This document shows, in pieces, positions 27,575 to 36,304 of a stretch of DNA of 64,000 nucleotides. Positions within the stretch are counted from its first letter, which is position 1; every line of letters begins with the position of its first letter. A program made the position numbers and the translations under genes. This stretch comes from Pseudomonas sp. RIT623 (lineage in GTDB: Bacteria > Pseudomonadota > Gammaproteobacteria > Pseudomonadales > Pseudomonadaceae), in contig NZ_SOZA01000029.1 of NCBI RefSeq assembly GCF_004519305.1, forward strand, positions 1 to 64,000. Direction: 5' to 3'. Below the pieces are notes generated by a model. The model was not told where the DNA came from. It ran no database searches and saw only the letters and a list, made by a program, of their open reading frames with translations.

Positions 27575-28057
27575 ATGATCGACCTCAATGCCAGTGGCAA
27601 GGGCCTCGACGGCTACGACCTGCTGGCTGCGCAAGTGCGGGCGTTGTTTGCCGACGAGCGCGACTTCATCGCCAATGCCGCGCAGTTCTCGGCGTTTCTG
27701 TTCAGCCAGGTCGAGGACTTGAACTGGGCGGGGTTCTACCTCAATCGCAACGAGGAGCTGGTGCTCGGCCCGTTCCAGGGCCAGGTGGCGTGCGTGCGCA
27801 TTCCATTCGGCCGGGGCGTGTGCGGTGCCGCGGCGGCGAGCCGGCAAACCCAGCGGGTCGAGGATGTGCATGCCTTCCCCGGGCACATCGCTTGCGACAG
27901 CGCGTCCAACAGCGAGCTGGTGATTCCGCTGGTGAAGGGCGGTCGGCTGATTGGCGTGCTTGATCTGGACAGCCCGAAACTGGCGCGTTTCAGCGAGGCC
28001 GACCAGGTGGGGCTGGAGCGCTTGGTCGAGGTGTTCCTCGAGTTGAGCGACTGCTGA
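27575..28057 (+). CDS. msrC: GAF-domain free methionine-(R)-sulfoxide reductase
   Basis: 160 residues, a single GAF domain. fRMsr enzymes reduce free, not protein-bound, Met-R-sulfoxide. All three conserved cysteines are present: QVACVRIPFGRGVCG supplies two and HIACDSASNSELVIP the catalytic one. NWAGFYL and VLDLDSPK are family hallmarks. It starts at the base following the DUF815 stop codon. Together with msrB 4 kb upstream it makes this a methionine-repair neighbourhood. Confidence 0.94.
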   Translation: MIDLNASGKGLDGYDLLAAQVRALFADERDFIANAAQFSAFLFSQVEDLNWAGFYLNRNEELVLGPFQGQVACVRIPFGRGVCGAAAASRQTQRVEDVHAFPGHIACDSASNSELVIPLVKGGRLIGVLDLDSPKLARFSEADQVGLERLVEVFLELSDC

Positions 28058-28065
28058 AAATGAAG

Positions 28066-28094
28066 AAGGGGCCTGCAAAGGCCCCTTTCTTTTT
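28066..28094 (+). terminator. Rho-independent terminator after msrC
   Basis: AAGGGGCC (28066-28073), loop TGCAAA, GGCCCCTT (28080-28087), then a T-rich tail TTCTTTTT. Confidence 0.9.
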
Positions 28095-28101
28095 GTTTGC
28101 T

Positions 28102-28164
28102 CCTGTTCGCCGGCAAGCCGGCTCCTATACGCTATCTGTAGGAGCCGGCTTGCCGGCGAACAGG
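28102..28164. repeat. REPIN: 26-bp perfect inverted repeat
   Basis: Arms 28102-28127 and 28139-28164 (outer CCTGTTCGCCGGC, inner CCGGCTCCTA) are exact complements around an 11-nt spacer. It belongs to the TAGGAGCC repeat class. Confidence 0.92.
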
Positions 28165-28180
28165 CCTTGGCCTCGCTCGA

Positions 28181-28948
28181 TCAATCGTAGATGACCTTCT
28201 TCTTCCAGGTTTCGTCCTCGTCGGTCTTCAGGCCCTGGGTCAGCGCGTTCTGGTCGTTCTCCGCCGGCTCCATCTGGTCCAGCACCTGGGCGTTGGCGCG
28301 GTTCAGCAGTTTTTCCAGGTAAGTCAGCTGCTCTTCATACTGCTTGGGCTCGGGTTGCTTGCGCAGGTATTGCACGCCACGCTCGAAGGCCAGTCGCGCC
28401 TGGCCCGGCTGGTTCTGCTGCAGGGCCTGCTGGCCCAGGTTGTTGAAGAACTCGATGTGCAGCAGCACCAGGATATGGCGGATCTCCTTGACCCAGTACT
28501 TGCCTTCGTTGGTGGCCAGGAAGCCTTCCTGGGTGGCGCGCACGATCTGGTTGTGCAGCAGCTCCAGCAGGAAGCGCACATCCTTGGCCTTGGCTTCGGT
28601 ATGGATCGGCGAGGGCGGGTTGTTCACCGGGATACGCTCGGCCTGGCTGATCAGCCCCTCGAGCTCGGCGATACGCGCCTTGAGGTCGCCGCTGTGCTTG
28701 TCCAGTGCCAGCTGGCGCTGGTTGAGGTTCAGCTCCAGGCGGGTCAGCAGCAGCTTGAGGGCCGGGGTCATGAACTGGCCGGGGAAGGTTTCGGTGATCT
28801 CGCCACAGCGGCGCAGGCGATCGGCCAGTTCGACTTTCAAGCGTGCGCGCTCGAGCTTGCTGTTCTCGACCACGTTGTTGAGGTAGCCGATCACGATCAG
28901 TAATGCGATGCCCGCCACGATAAGCAGGGTGATCAGAAGTGGTGTCAC
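28181..28948 (-). CDS. Membrane-anchored coiled-coil protein of unknown function
   Basis: 255 residues from a GTG at 28948 (GTGACACCACTTC), chosen because GAGG lies 8 nt upstream and the product then starts directly with a membrane helix (TPLLITLLIVAGIALLIVIGYL). An alternative GTG at 29002 would add 18 polar residues but lacks a ribosome site. After the helix comes a long charged helical region (about 30-115, ELADRLRRCGEITETFPG..., with LKARIAELEGLISQAERIP) and a TPR-like stretch (QGVQYLRKQPEPKQYEEQLTYLEKLL). It is conserved in pseudomonads as far as I recall, with no assigned function. Confidence 0.78.
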   Translation of the reverse strand: MTPLLITLLIVAGIALLIVIGYLNNVVENSKLERARLKVELADRLRRCGEITETFPGQFMTPALKLLLTRLELNLNQRQLALDKHSGDLKARIAELEGLISQAERIPVNNPPSPIHTEAKAKDVRFLLELLHNQIVRATQEGFLATNEGKYWVKEIRHILVLLHIEFFNNLGQQALQQNQPGQARLAFERGVQYLRKQPEPKQYEEQLTYLEKLLNRANAQVLDQMEPAENDQNALTQGLKTDEDETWKKKVIYD

Positions 28949-29184
28949 CGTTAACGCCTCATGAAGAAGTTTTGCATCTGGTAAAGAGTGTAGTGAGTTC
29001 ACCTGGGGGCGAACAGTGCAGCCCGGCGGAACTCGCGCGCTCGCGCCTTATTTCTATGTCGGCAGGGCTGCGCGAATCTACAGTTGATGGCACATGGCTA
29101 TGAGCTTGCCGAGGCCGTGTCAGAAAATCAACGCCAATCCCCGGACACATCCTGCACCACCCCCTGTGGCAACGGGAAGTCATT

Positions 29185-29239
29185 GATTTAAATAAATTTC
29201 TACAAAGGGGTTGACGACCCTGCAAGGCATCCATAGAAT
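29185..29239 (+). promoter_or_regulatory. Sigma-70 promoter with UP-like element for the tRNA operon
   Basis: TTGACG (29211-29216), a 17-bp spacer and TAGAAT (29234-29239), followed by the GC-rich discriminator GCGCGCC typical of stringently controlled stable-RNA promoters. The AT-rich GATTTAAATAAATTTC just upstream resembles an UP element. It starts transcription near 29246, 70 nt before the first tRNA. The rest of the 367-bp gap 28949-29315 holds no recognisable gene. Confidence 0.85.
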
Positions 29240-29315
29240 GCGCGCCACTTGCAGCGTAAAGCACACAGCGAAACGCGGCAGGGAGTGAAAGCAAGCATGC
29301 AAATGCGAGCAGCGT

Positions 29316-29391
29316 GTCCCCTTCGTCTAGTGGCCTAGGACACCGCCCTTTCACGGCGGTAACAGGGGTTCGAGTCCCCTAGGGGACGCCA
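29316..29391 (+). tRNA. tRNA-Glu (anticodon TTC)
   Basis: 76 nt with 7-bp acceptor GTCCCCT/AGGGGAC, anticodon loop CTTTCAC, T-loop TTCGAGT and an encoded CCA. First copy of the Glu-Gly pair. Confidence 0.98.
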
Positions 29392-29395
29392 TATT

Positions 29396-29471
<76 letters not shown>

Positions 29472-29565
29472 GTTTCTCCGGCACTGTTTAACAGCAGGGC
29501 AGGAAAAGAAAATCCAGTCTGAATCGTGAGGTTCATGTGCTGGTACGCTGAAAAGCGTCGGCTTA

Positions 29566-29641
29566 GTCCCCTTCGTCTAGTGGCCTAGGACACCGCCCTT
29601 TCACGGCGGTAACAGGGGTTCGAGTCCCCTAGGGGACGCCA
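29566..29641 (+). tRNA. tRNA-Glu (anticodon TTC), copy 2
   Basis: Identical to the tRNA-Glu at 29316, including the CCA and the 4-nt spacer that follows it. Confidence 0.98.
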
Positions 29642-29645
29642 TATT

Positions 29646-29721
<76 letters not shown>

Positions 29722-29802
29722 GTTTCAATGCATCGTTTGATACGGTGCCGGTGGTGAAGGTCTTCAAGGCGCTTCACGCCAAATGCGGTAAAGCTTCACC
29801 CT

Positions 29803-29878
<76 letters not shown>

Positions 29879-29883
29879 AATCG

Positions 29884-29917
29884 AAAACGCCACTTCGTTA
29901 GAAGTGGCGTTTTTTTT
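29884..29917 (+). terminator. Terminator of the tRNA operon
   Basis: AAAACGCCACTTC (29884-29896), loop GTTA, GAAGTGGCGTTTT (29901-29913), T-run to 29917. A 13-bp perfect stem 5 nt after the last tRNA. Confidence 0.95.
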
Positions 29918-29973
29918 CGCCTCGATTTTACTGGCTACAGCGCAAGGGCGGGGCAGGCCCCGCCCATCAAGCC

Positions 29974-30384
29974 TCAGTGCTGGGTGCCGGTGTCCGGCTG
30001 GCTCAGCAATTGCTTTTCCAGGTTCCAGTCGAATGGTTCGTCGTTCTGCTGCGCTTCGTAGCGGCGCTCTTCCAGGGTCTGGTACAGGTTCAGCTCTTCG
30101 TCCGGCATGAAGTGCAGGCAGTCGCCGCCGAAGAACCACAGCAGGTCACGGGGCACCAGGTGGGCGATCTGTGGGTAGCGCTGGATCACCTGGCAGATCA
30201 GGTCCTGACCCAGGTACTGGCTTTGCAGTGGATCCTGCGGCAGCAGGGTCAGTAGCTCGTCGAAGCGCTCGAGGAACAGGGCGTGGCTTTCCTCCGGTAC
30301 CTGTTCGGCCTCACCCAGCGCGGCCAGGATGGTGCGCAGGTGGTGCAGCAACTGCAGGTGGTATTGCAGGTGGGGATTGGCCAT
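29974..30384 (-). CDS. Conserved hypothetical protein (PA2817-like)
   Basis: 136 residues, soluble, no signal or membrane segment, rich in Leu/Gln and acidic residues (PHLQYHLQLLHHLRTILAALG at the start; FFGGDCLHFMPDEELNLYQTLEERR in the middle). It resembles a small pseudomonad-specific family that, from memory, occupies the same place between fadE and the Glu/Gly tRNAs in P. aeruginosa (PA2817). Function unknown. Confidence 0.82.
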   Translation of the reverse strand: MANPHLQYHLQLLHHLRTILAALGEAEQVPEESHALFLERFDELLTLLPQDPLQSQYLGQDLICQVIQRYPQIAHLVPRDLLWFFGGDCLHFMPDEELNLYQTLEERRYEAQQNDEPFDWNLEKQLLSQPDTGTQH

Positions 30385-30501
30385 GGGGCGGTCCTCGGGA
30401 TGGTTGAAACGGGCGCGGAGTATACGCCGGTTTTACCTGGGCTGGCAGCGGCGCCGGCTATGCCGACCCGCTGCCACAACTCAAGACCTGCCCCGCGATC
30501 A

Positions 30502-32949
30502 TCAGCGGATGATGCCTTGCGCGCCAGCCAGTTGCGCCTTGTCGAACGCGTCTACATCGATCACCGCTCGGCGTGCCCGCTCGGCGGCGTGCAGGCGTTG
30601 GCCCTCGTCGGCCTGCAACACGCCAGCGGCCACCGCCGCGTCGATCGGCGATTGTCCCGCTGCTGCGCGCACCTTGCCTTCCTTGACCGCCTGATGCAGC
30701 ACCTTGTGCAGCGAGGCCGCGTCGTCCAGCAAATCGCTGGCCCGTTGCAGTGCCGCCACCGGGTCGCCGTCGGCCTGTGGGCGGAAGCAGCCGGTGAGCA
30801 GTTCCTCCAGCGCCGGATCGCCCTGGCGTCGACCGATCAGCTCGGCCACCTCGGCATCCAGGGCGTCGCTCGGGCCGGTGTGACGGCGACCGAACGGGAA
30901 CACCAGCACACGCAGGGCGCAGCCGATGAAACGGTTGGGGAAATTGTCGAGCAGCGCGGCGAGGGCATTCTCTGCCTGGCCCAGGCTTTCCTCCAGGGCC
31001 CAGCGCAACAGCGGGCGCATGTGCTCGGGCGAGCCGAGGTCGTGGTAGCGCTTGAGCGCGGCGCTGGCCAGGTACAGGTAGCTGAGCACGTCGCCCAGGC
31101 GTGCGCTGAGGCGCTCGCGGCGCTTGAGCGTGCCGCCCAGCAGCATCATCGACAGGTCGGCCAGCAGGGCGAAGGCCGCCGCCTGGCGGTTCAGGGCGCG
31201 GAAATAGCCCTGGCTCAGGGCATCGCCCGGCACCTTCTCGAAATGCCCCAGGCCCAGGCCCAGCACCAAGGTGCTGGCGGCGTTGCCGGCGGCGAACAGG
31301 ATGTGCTGCAGCAGCAGGCCGTCGAACTCCTTGAGCGCCTGGTCGCGGTCCTCGCGCCCGGCCAGGGCCATTTCCTTGAGCACGAACGGGTGGCAGCGGA
31401 TAGCGCCCTGGCCGAAGATCATCAGGTTGCGCGAGAGGATGTTCGCGCCCTCGACGGTGATGAAGATCGGCGCTCCTTGCCAGTTGCGCCCCAGGTAGTT
31501 GTTCGGGCCCATGATGATGCCCTTGCCACCGTGCACGTCCATGGCGTGCTGGATGCATTCACGACCACGCTCGGTGAGGTGGTACTTGAGGATCGCCGAC
31601 AGCACCGAAGGCTTTTCGCCCAAGTCCACCGCGTTGGCGGTGAGCAGGCGCGCGCTGTCCATCAGCCAGGCGTTGCCGCCGATGCGCGCCAGGGATTCCT
31701 GGATGCCCTCGAAGGCTGCCAGCGGCACGTTGAACTGCTCGCGGATGCGCGCGTACTGGCCTGTGACCAGGCTGGTGTACTTGGCCGCGCCAGTGCCCAC
31801 GGCCGGCAGCGAGATCGAACGGCCCACCGACAGGCAGTTCATCAGCATCATCCAGCCCTTGCCAAGCATGGCCTGGCCGCCGATCAGCAGGTCCAGCGGC
31901 ACGAACACGTCCTTGCCGCTGTTGGGGCCGTTCATGAACGCCGCGCCCAGCGGCAGGTGGCGCTTGCCGATCTCGACGCCGGGGGTGTCGGTGGGGATCA
32001 GCGCCAGGCTGATGCCCAGGTCTTCCTGGTCGCCCAGCAGGTGGTCCGGGTCGTAGGCCTTGAAGGCCAGGCCGAGCAGGGTGGCGACTGGGCCGAGGGT
32101 GATGTAGCGTTTTTCCCAGTTCAGGCGCAGGCCGATGACCTCCGCACCCTGCCACTGGCCCTTGCAGACGATGCCGGTGTCGGGCATGGCGCCTGCGTCG
32201 GAGCCGGCCAGCGGGCCGGTGAGGGCGAAGCAGGGGATCTCTTCGCCGCGGGCCAGGCGCGGCAGGTAGTGGTTGCGCTGTTGATCGGTGCCGTAATGCA
32301 GCAGCAGCTCGGCCGGGCCCAGGGAATTGGGCACCATCACCGTGGAGGCCAGGTCGCCGCTGCGGGTGGCCAGCTTCATTGCCACCTGGGAGTGGGCATA
32401 GGCCGAGAAGCCTTTGCCGCCGTATTCCTTGGGGATGATCAGGGCGAAAAAGCCGTGCTGCTTGATGAAATCCCAGGCGCTGCCTGGCAGGTCGAGGTCC
32501 TGGCCGATCTGCCAGTCGCTGACCATGGCGCAGAGCTGCTCGGTGGGGCCGTCGATGAATGCCTGTTCTTCCTCGGTGAGCTTGGCGGCGGGGTAATCGA
32601 GCAGGGTGTTCCAGGCCGGGCGGCCGCTGAACAGTTGGCCGTCCCACCAGACCGTGCCGGCGTCGATGGCTTCGCGTTCGGTCTGCGACATTGGCGGCAG
32701 GGTGCGCTGGAACCAGCCGAACACGGGGCCGCTGAAGACCTGGCGGCGCAGATCGGGCAGGGCGAAGAAGGCCACCTTGACGGCGATCACCAGCCAGATC
32801 AGCGCCAGCAGCCAGCCGGGCGCACTGCTGAAGATGCCCATGAGCAGGGTGTAGGCGGCCATTGCCGCGAGGATCTGCAGCGGCGCCAGGCGCCGGTGCG
32901 TGAGATACGCGGCGCCGAGCACCAGCACCACCAACCACAACAGCAACAT
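30502..32949 (-). CDS. fadE: Acyl-CoA dehydrogenase FadE
   Basis: 815 residues, matching E. coli FadE (814). It is the first enzyme of the beta-oxidation cycle, an FAD flavoprotein attached to the inner membrane. Two N-terminal hydrophobic segments (about residues 1-20 and 25-60) anchor it; the dehydrogenase core follows (IIPKEYGGKGFSAYAHSQVAMKL, CFALTGPLAGSDAGAMPDTG, WEKRYITLGPVATLLGLAFK, AMDVHGGKGIIMGPNNYLGR) and the FadE-specific C-terminal extension (about 560-815). Start ATG 32949 is preceded by AAGGAGGAAGG. It is divergent from the GST gene. Confidence 0.96.
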   Translation of the reverse strand: MLLLWLVVLVLGAAYLTHRRLAPLQILAAMAAYTLLMGIFSSAPGWLLALIWLVIAVKVAFFALPDLRRQVFSGPVFGWFQRTLPPMSQTEREAIDAGTVWWDGQLFSGRPAWNTLLDYPAAKLTEEEQAFIDGPTEQLCAMVSDWQIGQDLDLPGSAWDFIKQHGFFALIIPKEYGGKGFSAYAHSQVAMKLATRSGDLASTVMVPNSLGPAELLLHYGTDQQRNHYLPRLARGEEIPCFALTGPLAGSDAGAMPDTGIVCKGQWQGAEVIGLRLNWEKRYITLGPVATLLGLAFKAYDPDHLLGDQEDLGISLALIPTDTPGVEIGKRHLPLGAAFMNGPNSGKDVFVPLDLLIGGQAMLGKGWMMLMNCLSVGRSISLPAVGTGAAKYTSLVTGQYARIREQFNVPLAAFEGIQESLARIGGNAWLMDSARLLTANAVDLGEKPSVLSAILKYHLTERGRECIQHAMDVHGGKGIIMGPNNYLGRNWQGAPIFITVEGANILSRNLMIFGQGAIRCHPFVLKEMALAGREDRDQALKEFDGLLLQHILFAAGNAASTLVLGLGLGHFEKVPGDALSQGYFRALNRQAAAFALLADLSMMLLGGTLKRRERLSARLGDVLSYLYLASAALKRYHDLGSPEHMRPLLRWALEESLGQAENALAALLDNFPNRFIGCALRVLVFPFGRRHTGPSDALDAEVAELIGRRQGDPALEELLTGCFRPQADGDPVAALQRASDLLDDAASLHKVLHQAVKEGKVRAAAGQSPIDAAVAAGVLQADEGQRLHAAERARRAVIDVDAFDKAQLAGAQGIIR

Positions 32950-33076
32950 AATCCTTCCTCCTTGGAAGCGGGGGCGTATGGCCAACCCACAGAGCTTAGA
33001 CGCACCGCAGCGGATGGCCTGCCTAGGAAGTGACAGGACGGGGCGCTGGGAGTTCGTTCGGTGACTGTCGATGGAT

Positions 33077-33102
33077 CCGGGGGCTGCGCAGCAGCCCCCC
33101 GG
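33077..33102. repeat. GC-rich hairpin in the fadE-gst intergenic region
   Basis: GGGGGCTGC (33079-33087), loop GCA, GCAGCCCCC (33091-33099), extended by flanking CC/GG. It lies 69 bp before the gst start; role unknown. Confidence 0.6.
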
Positions 33103-33170
33103 TTTCACTGGCACCCTCTGCCGCGTGGAGTAGACTGTCCGACTTCCCGCATTCCATTAAGGACGTTGCC

Positions 33171-33794
33171 ATGCTGAAGATCTGGGGCCGCAAGAACTCG
33201 AGCAATGTGCGCAAGGCGCTGTGGATCGCCCACGAACTGGGCCTGAACTTCCAAGCCATCGACGCCGGCGGCGCCTTTGGCGTGGTCAACGACCCCGACT
33301 ACCGTGCCCGCAACCCTAACGGCCTGGTGCCCATGCTCGAAGATGGCGACCTGGTGCTGTGGGAGTCCAACGCCATCGTGCGCTACCTGTGCGCCGAGTA
33401 CGGTGCAGAGCAGGGCTGGTACCTCGACGACCCGCGCCAGCGCGCGGTGGCCGACAAGTGGATGGACTGGACCACCTCGTCCCTCGCCGGCCCGTTCCGC
33501 CCGCTGTTCTGGGGCCTGCTGCGCACCCCTGAAGAGCAGCGCGACTGGGTGGCGATCAATGCCGCGCACAAGCAGTGCGCCGAGCTGCTGAGCATCGCCG
33601 ACGCCGCCTTGGCCAAGCAGCCGTACCTGTCCGGCGAGCAGATTGGCATGGGCGACATCCCTCTGGGCAGCTTCATCTACGCCTGGTTCGAAATGCCCAT
33701 TGAGCGCCCAGCCATGTACCACCTCGAGGCCTGGTATGAGCGCCTGAAACAGCGCCCCGCCTACCAGGCGGCGGTGATGACCGCGCTGACCTGA
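33171..33794 (+). CDS. Glutathione S-transferase family protein
   Basis: 207 residues. N-terminal thioredoxin-like GSH-binding domain (MLKIWGRKNSSNVRKALWIAHELGL, with Ser at the catalytic position region SSNVRK; NPNGLVPMLEDGDLVLWESNAIVRYLCAEY with the ES GSH motif) and an all-helical C-terminal domain containing the N-capping box GEQIGMGDIPLGSFIY. Typical theta/beta-like GST; substrate unknown. Start ATG 33171 is preceded by AAGGACG. Confidence 0.93.
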   Translation: MLKIWGRKNSSNVRKALWIAHELGLNFQAIDAGGAFGVVNDPDYRARNPNGLVPMLEDGDLVLWESNAIVRYLCAEYGAEQGWYLDDPRQRAVADKWMDWTTSSLAGPFRPLFWGLLRTPEEQRDWVAINAAHKQCAELLSIADAALAKQPYLSGEQIGMGDIPLGSFIYAWFEMPIERPAMYHLEAWYERLKQRPAYQAAVMTALT

Positions 33795-33803
33795 GGGTGC
33801 TTC

Positions 33804-33816
33804 GATAGTCATTATC
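33804..33816. promoter_or_regulatory. Possible Fur-box-like sequence upstream of yadGH
   Basis: GATAGTCATTATC matches the 6-1-6 Fur arrangement with one asymmetry, and is followed by AATAG. It lies 111 bp upstream of the yadG start. Only a short match to a degenerate motif. Confidence 0.3.
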
Positions 33817-33926
33817 AATAGATGTGACTGTACTTGTGCGGCCAGCCCTTGCACCATGGCCGCACGCACTGCGCCAGTGACTTTGCCTGGCGTGTCCTGA
33901 ACCTTTTTATCGGTACCTGACCCGCT

Positions 33927-34859
33927 ATGAGTTCCGCCCTGTCCATCCGACAGCTGACCAAGACCTACGGCAACGGTTTCCAGGCCCTCAAGGGCATCGA
34001 CCTGGACGTCTCCGAAGGCGACTTCTTCGCCTTGCTCGGCCCCAACGGCGCGGGCAAATCCACCACCATCGGCATCCTCTCGACCTTGGTGAACAAGACC
34101 AGCGGCACGGTCAACGTGTTCGGCCACGACCTGGACCGCGAGCCCGCGGCGCTCAAGCGCTGCCTGGGCGTGGTGCCCCAGGAGTTCAATTTCAACCAGT
34201 TCGAGAAGACCTTCGACATCGTCGTGACCCAGGCCGGCTACTACGGCATCCCGCCCAAGCTGGCCAAGGAGCGCGCCGAACAGTACCTGACCCAACTCGG
34301 CCTGTGGGACAAGCGCGACGTGCAGTCGCGGTCGTTGTCCGGCGGCATGAAGCGCCGGCTGATGATTGCCCGGGCGCTGATTCACGAGCCGCGCCTGCTG
34401 ATCCTCGACGAGCCGACCGCCGGGGTGGACATCGAGCTGCGCCGTTCGATGTGGAGCTTCCTCACCGAGCTCAACCAGAAGGGCATCACCATCATCCTCA
34501 CCACCCATTACCTCGAAGAGGCCGAGCAGCTGTGCCGCAACATCGGCATCATCGACCACGGCACCATCGTCGAGAACACCAGCATGCGCCAGCTGCTGGG
34601 CAAGCTGCATGTCGAGACCTTCGTCCTCGACCTGCGCCATGACCTGCCCGCGGCGCCTGAGCTGCAGGGTTACCCGTGCCGGCTGATCACCCCGCACACC
34701 CTCGAGGTACAGGTCGACAAGGACATCGGCATCACCGCGTTGTTCGGCCAGTTGGCATTGAAGAACATCGAAGTGCAGAGCCTGCGCAACAAGACCAATA
34801 GACTCGAGGAGCTGTTCGTGTCCCTGGTGGAAAAGAACCTGTCGAAGGTGGCCGTATGA
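33927..34859 (+). CDS. yadG: ABC-2 type exporter ATP-binding protein (YadG)
   Basis: 310 residues (E. coli YadG 308). Walker A LLGPNGAGKSTT, Q-loop VVPQEFNFNQFE, signature SRSLSGGMKRRLMIARAL, Walker B LLILDEPTAGVD, H-loop TTHYLEEAEQ, plus the C-terminal extension typical of ABC-2 exporters. It pairs with the permease gene, which overlaps it by 4 nt (ATGA). The exported substrate is unknown. Confidence 0.94.
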   Translation: MSSALSIRQLTKTYGNGFQALKGIDLDVSEGDFFALLGPNGAGKSTTIGILSTLVNKTSGTVNVFGHDLDREPAALKRCLGVVPQEFNFNQFEKTFDIVVTQAGYYGIPPKLAKERAEQYLTQLGLWDKRDVQSRSLSGGMKRRLMIARALIHEPRLLILDEPTAGVDIELRRSMWSFLTELNQKGITIILTTHYLEEAEQLCRNIGIIDHGTIVENTSMRQLLGKLHVETFVLDLRHDLPAAPELQGYPCRLITPHTLEVQVDKDIGITALFGQLALKNIEVQSLRNKTNRLEELFVSLVEKNLSKVAV

Positions 34860-35635
34860 GTGTGGAACTGCGCACCAACTGGGTCGCCCTGAACACCATC
34901 GTCTACCGCGAAGTGCGCCGCTTCCTGCGCATCTGGCCGCAGACCCTGCTACCGCCGGCGATCACCATGGTCCTGTACTTCGTGATCTTCGGTAACCTGA
35001 TCGGCCGGCAGATCGGCGACATGGGTGGCTTCACCTACATGGAGTACATCGTGCCGGGGCTGATCATGATGTCGGTGATCACCAACTCCTATGGCAACGT
35101 GGTGTCGAGCTTCTTCGGCAGCAAATTCCAGCGCTCCATCGAGGAGCTGATGGTCTCGCCGGTGTCGCCGCACACCATCCTCGTCGGCTATGTGCTGGGC
35201 GGCGTGCTGCGCGGGTTGGCGGTGGGGGTGATCGTGACCATCCTGTCGATGTTCTTCACCCACTTGCAGGTGCATCACCTGGGGGTGACTGTCGTCGTGG
35301 TGTTGCTGACCGCGACCATCTTCTCGCTGCTGGGCTTCGTCAACGCCGTGTTCGCGCGTAACTTCGACGATATATCGATCATCCCGACCTTCGTGCTGAC
35401 GCCGCTGACCTACCTGGGCGGGGTGTTCTACTCGATCAACCTGCTACCGCCGTTCTGGCAGACCGTGTCGCTGGCCAACCCGGTACTGCACATGGTCAAC
35501 TCGTTCCGCTACGGCATTCTAGGGGTGTCGGATATCAGCATTGGCACCGCGATCAGCTTCATGCTGGTGGCTACTGCCGTGCTCTATGCGCTGTGCGTGC
35601 GCCTGCTGGTCAGCGGCCGTGGCATGCGCGCCTGA
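34856..35635 (+). CDS. yadH: ABC-2 type exporter permease (YadH)
   Basis: 259 residues, six membrane helices (first at about 30-50, last at about 225-248), with ABC-2 signatures: a basic amphipathic N-terminus (YREVRRFLRIWPQTLLPP), GGFTYMEYIVPGLIMMSVITNSYGN, SKFQRSIEELMVSPVSPHTILVGYVLGG and TFVLTPLTYLGGVFYSINLLPPFWQ. Its last 117 bp are covered on the opposite strand by the end of the DUF2062 gene. Confidence 0.94.
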   Translation: MSVELRTNWVALNTIVYREVRRFLRIWPQTLLPPAITMVLYFVIFGNLIGRQIGDMGGFTYMEYIVPGLIMMSVITNSYGNVVSSFFGSKFQRSIEELMVSPVSPHTILVGYVLGGVLRGLAVGVIVTILSMFFTHLQVHHLGVTVVVVLLTATIFSLLGFVNAVFARNFDDISIIPTFVLTPLTYLGGVFYSINLLPPFWQTVSLANPVLHMVNSFRYGILGVSDISIGTAISFMLVATAVLYALCVRLLVSGRGMRA

Positions 35636-36160
35636 GCCCTGGGCGGCCGAGCAGCGACACTGGCGCCGGCGCCATTGCCGGCCCACCCACCAGCGCCAGT
35701 AGAGCATGGTGGTGAAGTAGGCCAGCACGCCGAGCACCACCCCACACACCACCGAGCCCAGCAGGAACGGTTGCCAGATCGTCGCCAGCTGGTCGGTGAC
35801 CCAGTCGACGGTGATCTCCTCCGGCAGGGTGCGCGGCGGCACCTGCATCAGCCAGGCGCCGGTCATATAGGTCACGAAGAACACCGGTGGCATGGTCAGC
35901 GGGTTGGTCAGCCACACCAGGCTCACCGCGATGGGCAGGTTGCCACGTACCGGGATGGCCAGCGCGGCGGCCAGCAGCATCTGCATGGGGATGGGGATAA
36001 GCGCGGCGAACAGGCCGACGCCCATGGCCCGCGCCACCGAATGTCGATTCAGGTGCCAGAGGTTGGGGTCGTGCAGCAGCGTGCCGAAAAAGCGTAAGGA
36101 CTTGTGTTCCCGGATGCTGGTCGGGTCCGGCATGTAGCGTTTGAACAGACGGCGCGGCAT
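35519..36160 (-). CDS. DUF2062 membrane protein with anomalous C-terminal extension
   Basis: 213 residues. The DUF2062 core is clear: MPRRLFKRYMPDPTSIREHKSLRFFGTLLHDPNLWHLNRHSVARAMGVGLFAALIPIPMQMLLAAALAIPVRGNLPIAVSLVWLTNPLT is split here as basic N-terminus, helix around 47-70 and NP motif, and a last helix (about 130-152, FLLGSVVCGVVLGVLAYFTTMLYW). Family members end soon after that, near RWWVGRQWRRR. Here about 50 further residues (Ala/Gln/His-rich, no homology) follow, of which the last 38 are encoded antisense to the end of yadH. The tail looks like read-through into the neighbouring gene. Role of DUF2062 unknown. Confidence 0.85.
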   Translation of the reverse strand: MPRRLFKRYMPDPTSIREHKSLRFFGTLLHDPNLWHLNRHSVARAMGVGLFAALIPIPMQMLLAAALAIPVRGNLPIAVSLVWLTNPLTMPPVFFVTYMTGAWLMQVPPRTLPEEITVDWVTDQLATIWQPFLLGSVVCGVVLGVLAYFTTMLYWRWWVGRQWRRRQCRCSAAQGSGAHATAADQQAHAQRIEHGSSHQHEADRGANADIRHP

Positions 36161-36304
36161 GTGGGCTCCCGGCGGGGTTGAAGGGCGTCAGTATGCCTTG
36201 ATTGAAGCGCAGCCTCGTTCAGAGTTTGTGACAATTGATTAGCAGGATTTCCCTGCCAATCGACTAAGCCTCAGGGGCGTTTTTTGCTTCTGGAGCTCTA
36301 TCTC

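Noticed and set aside
30283..33033. A 916-codon plus-strand frame opposite fadE
   Set aside because: It is the antisense shadow of a complete, full-length FadE and has no domain of its own.
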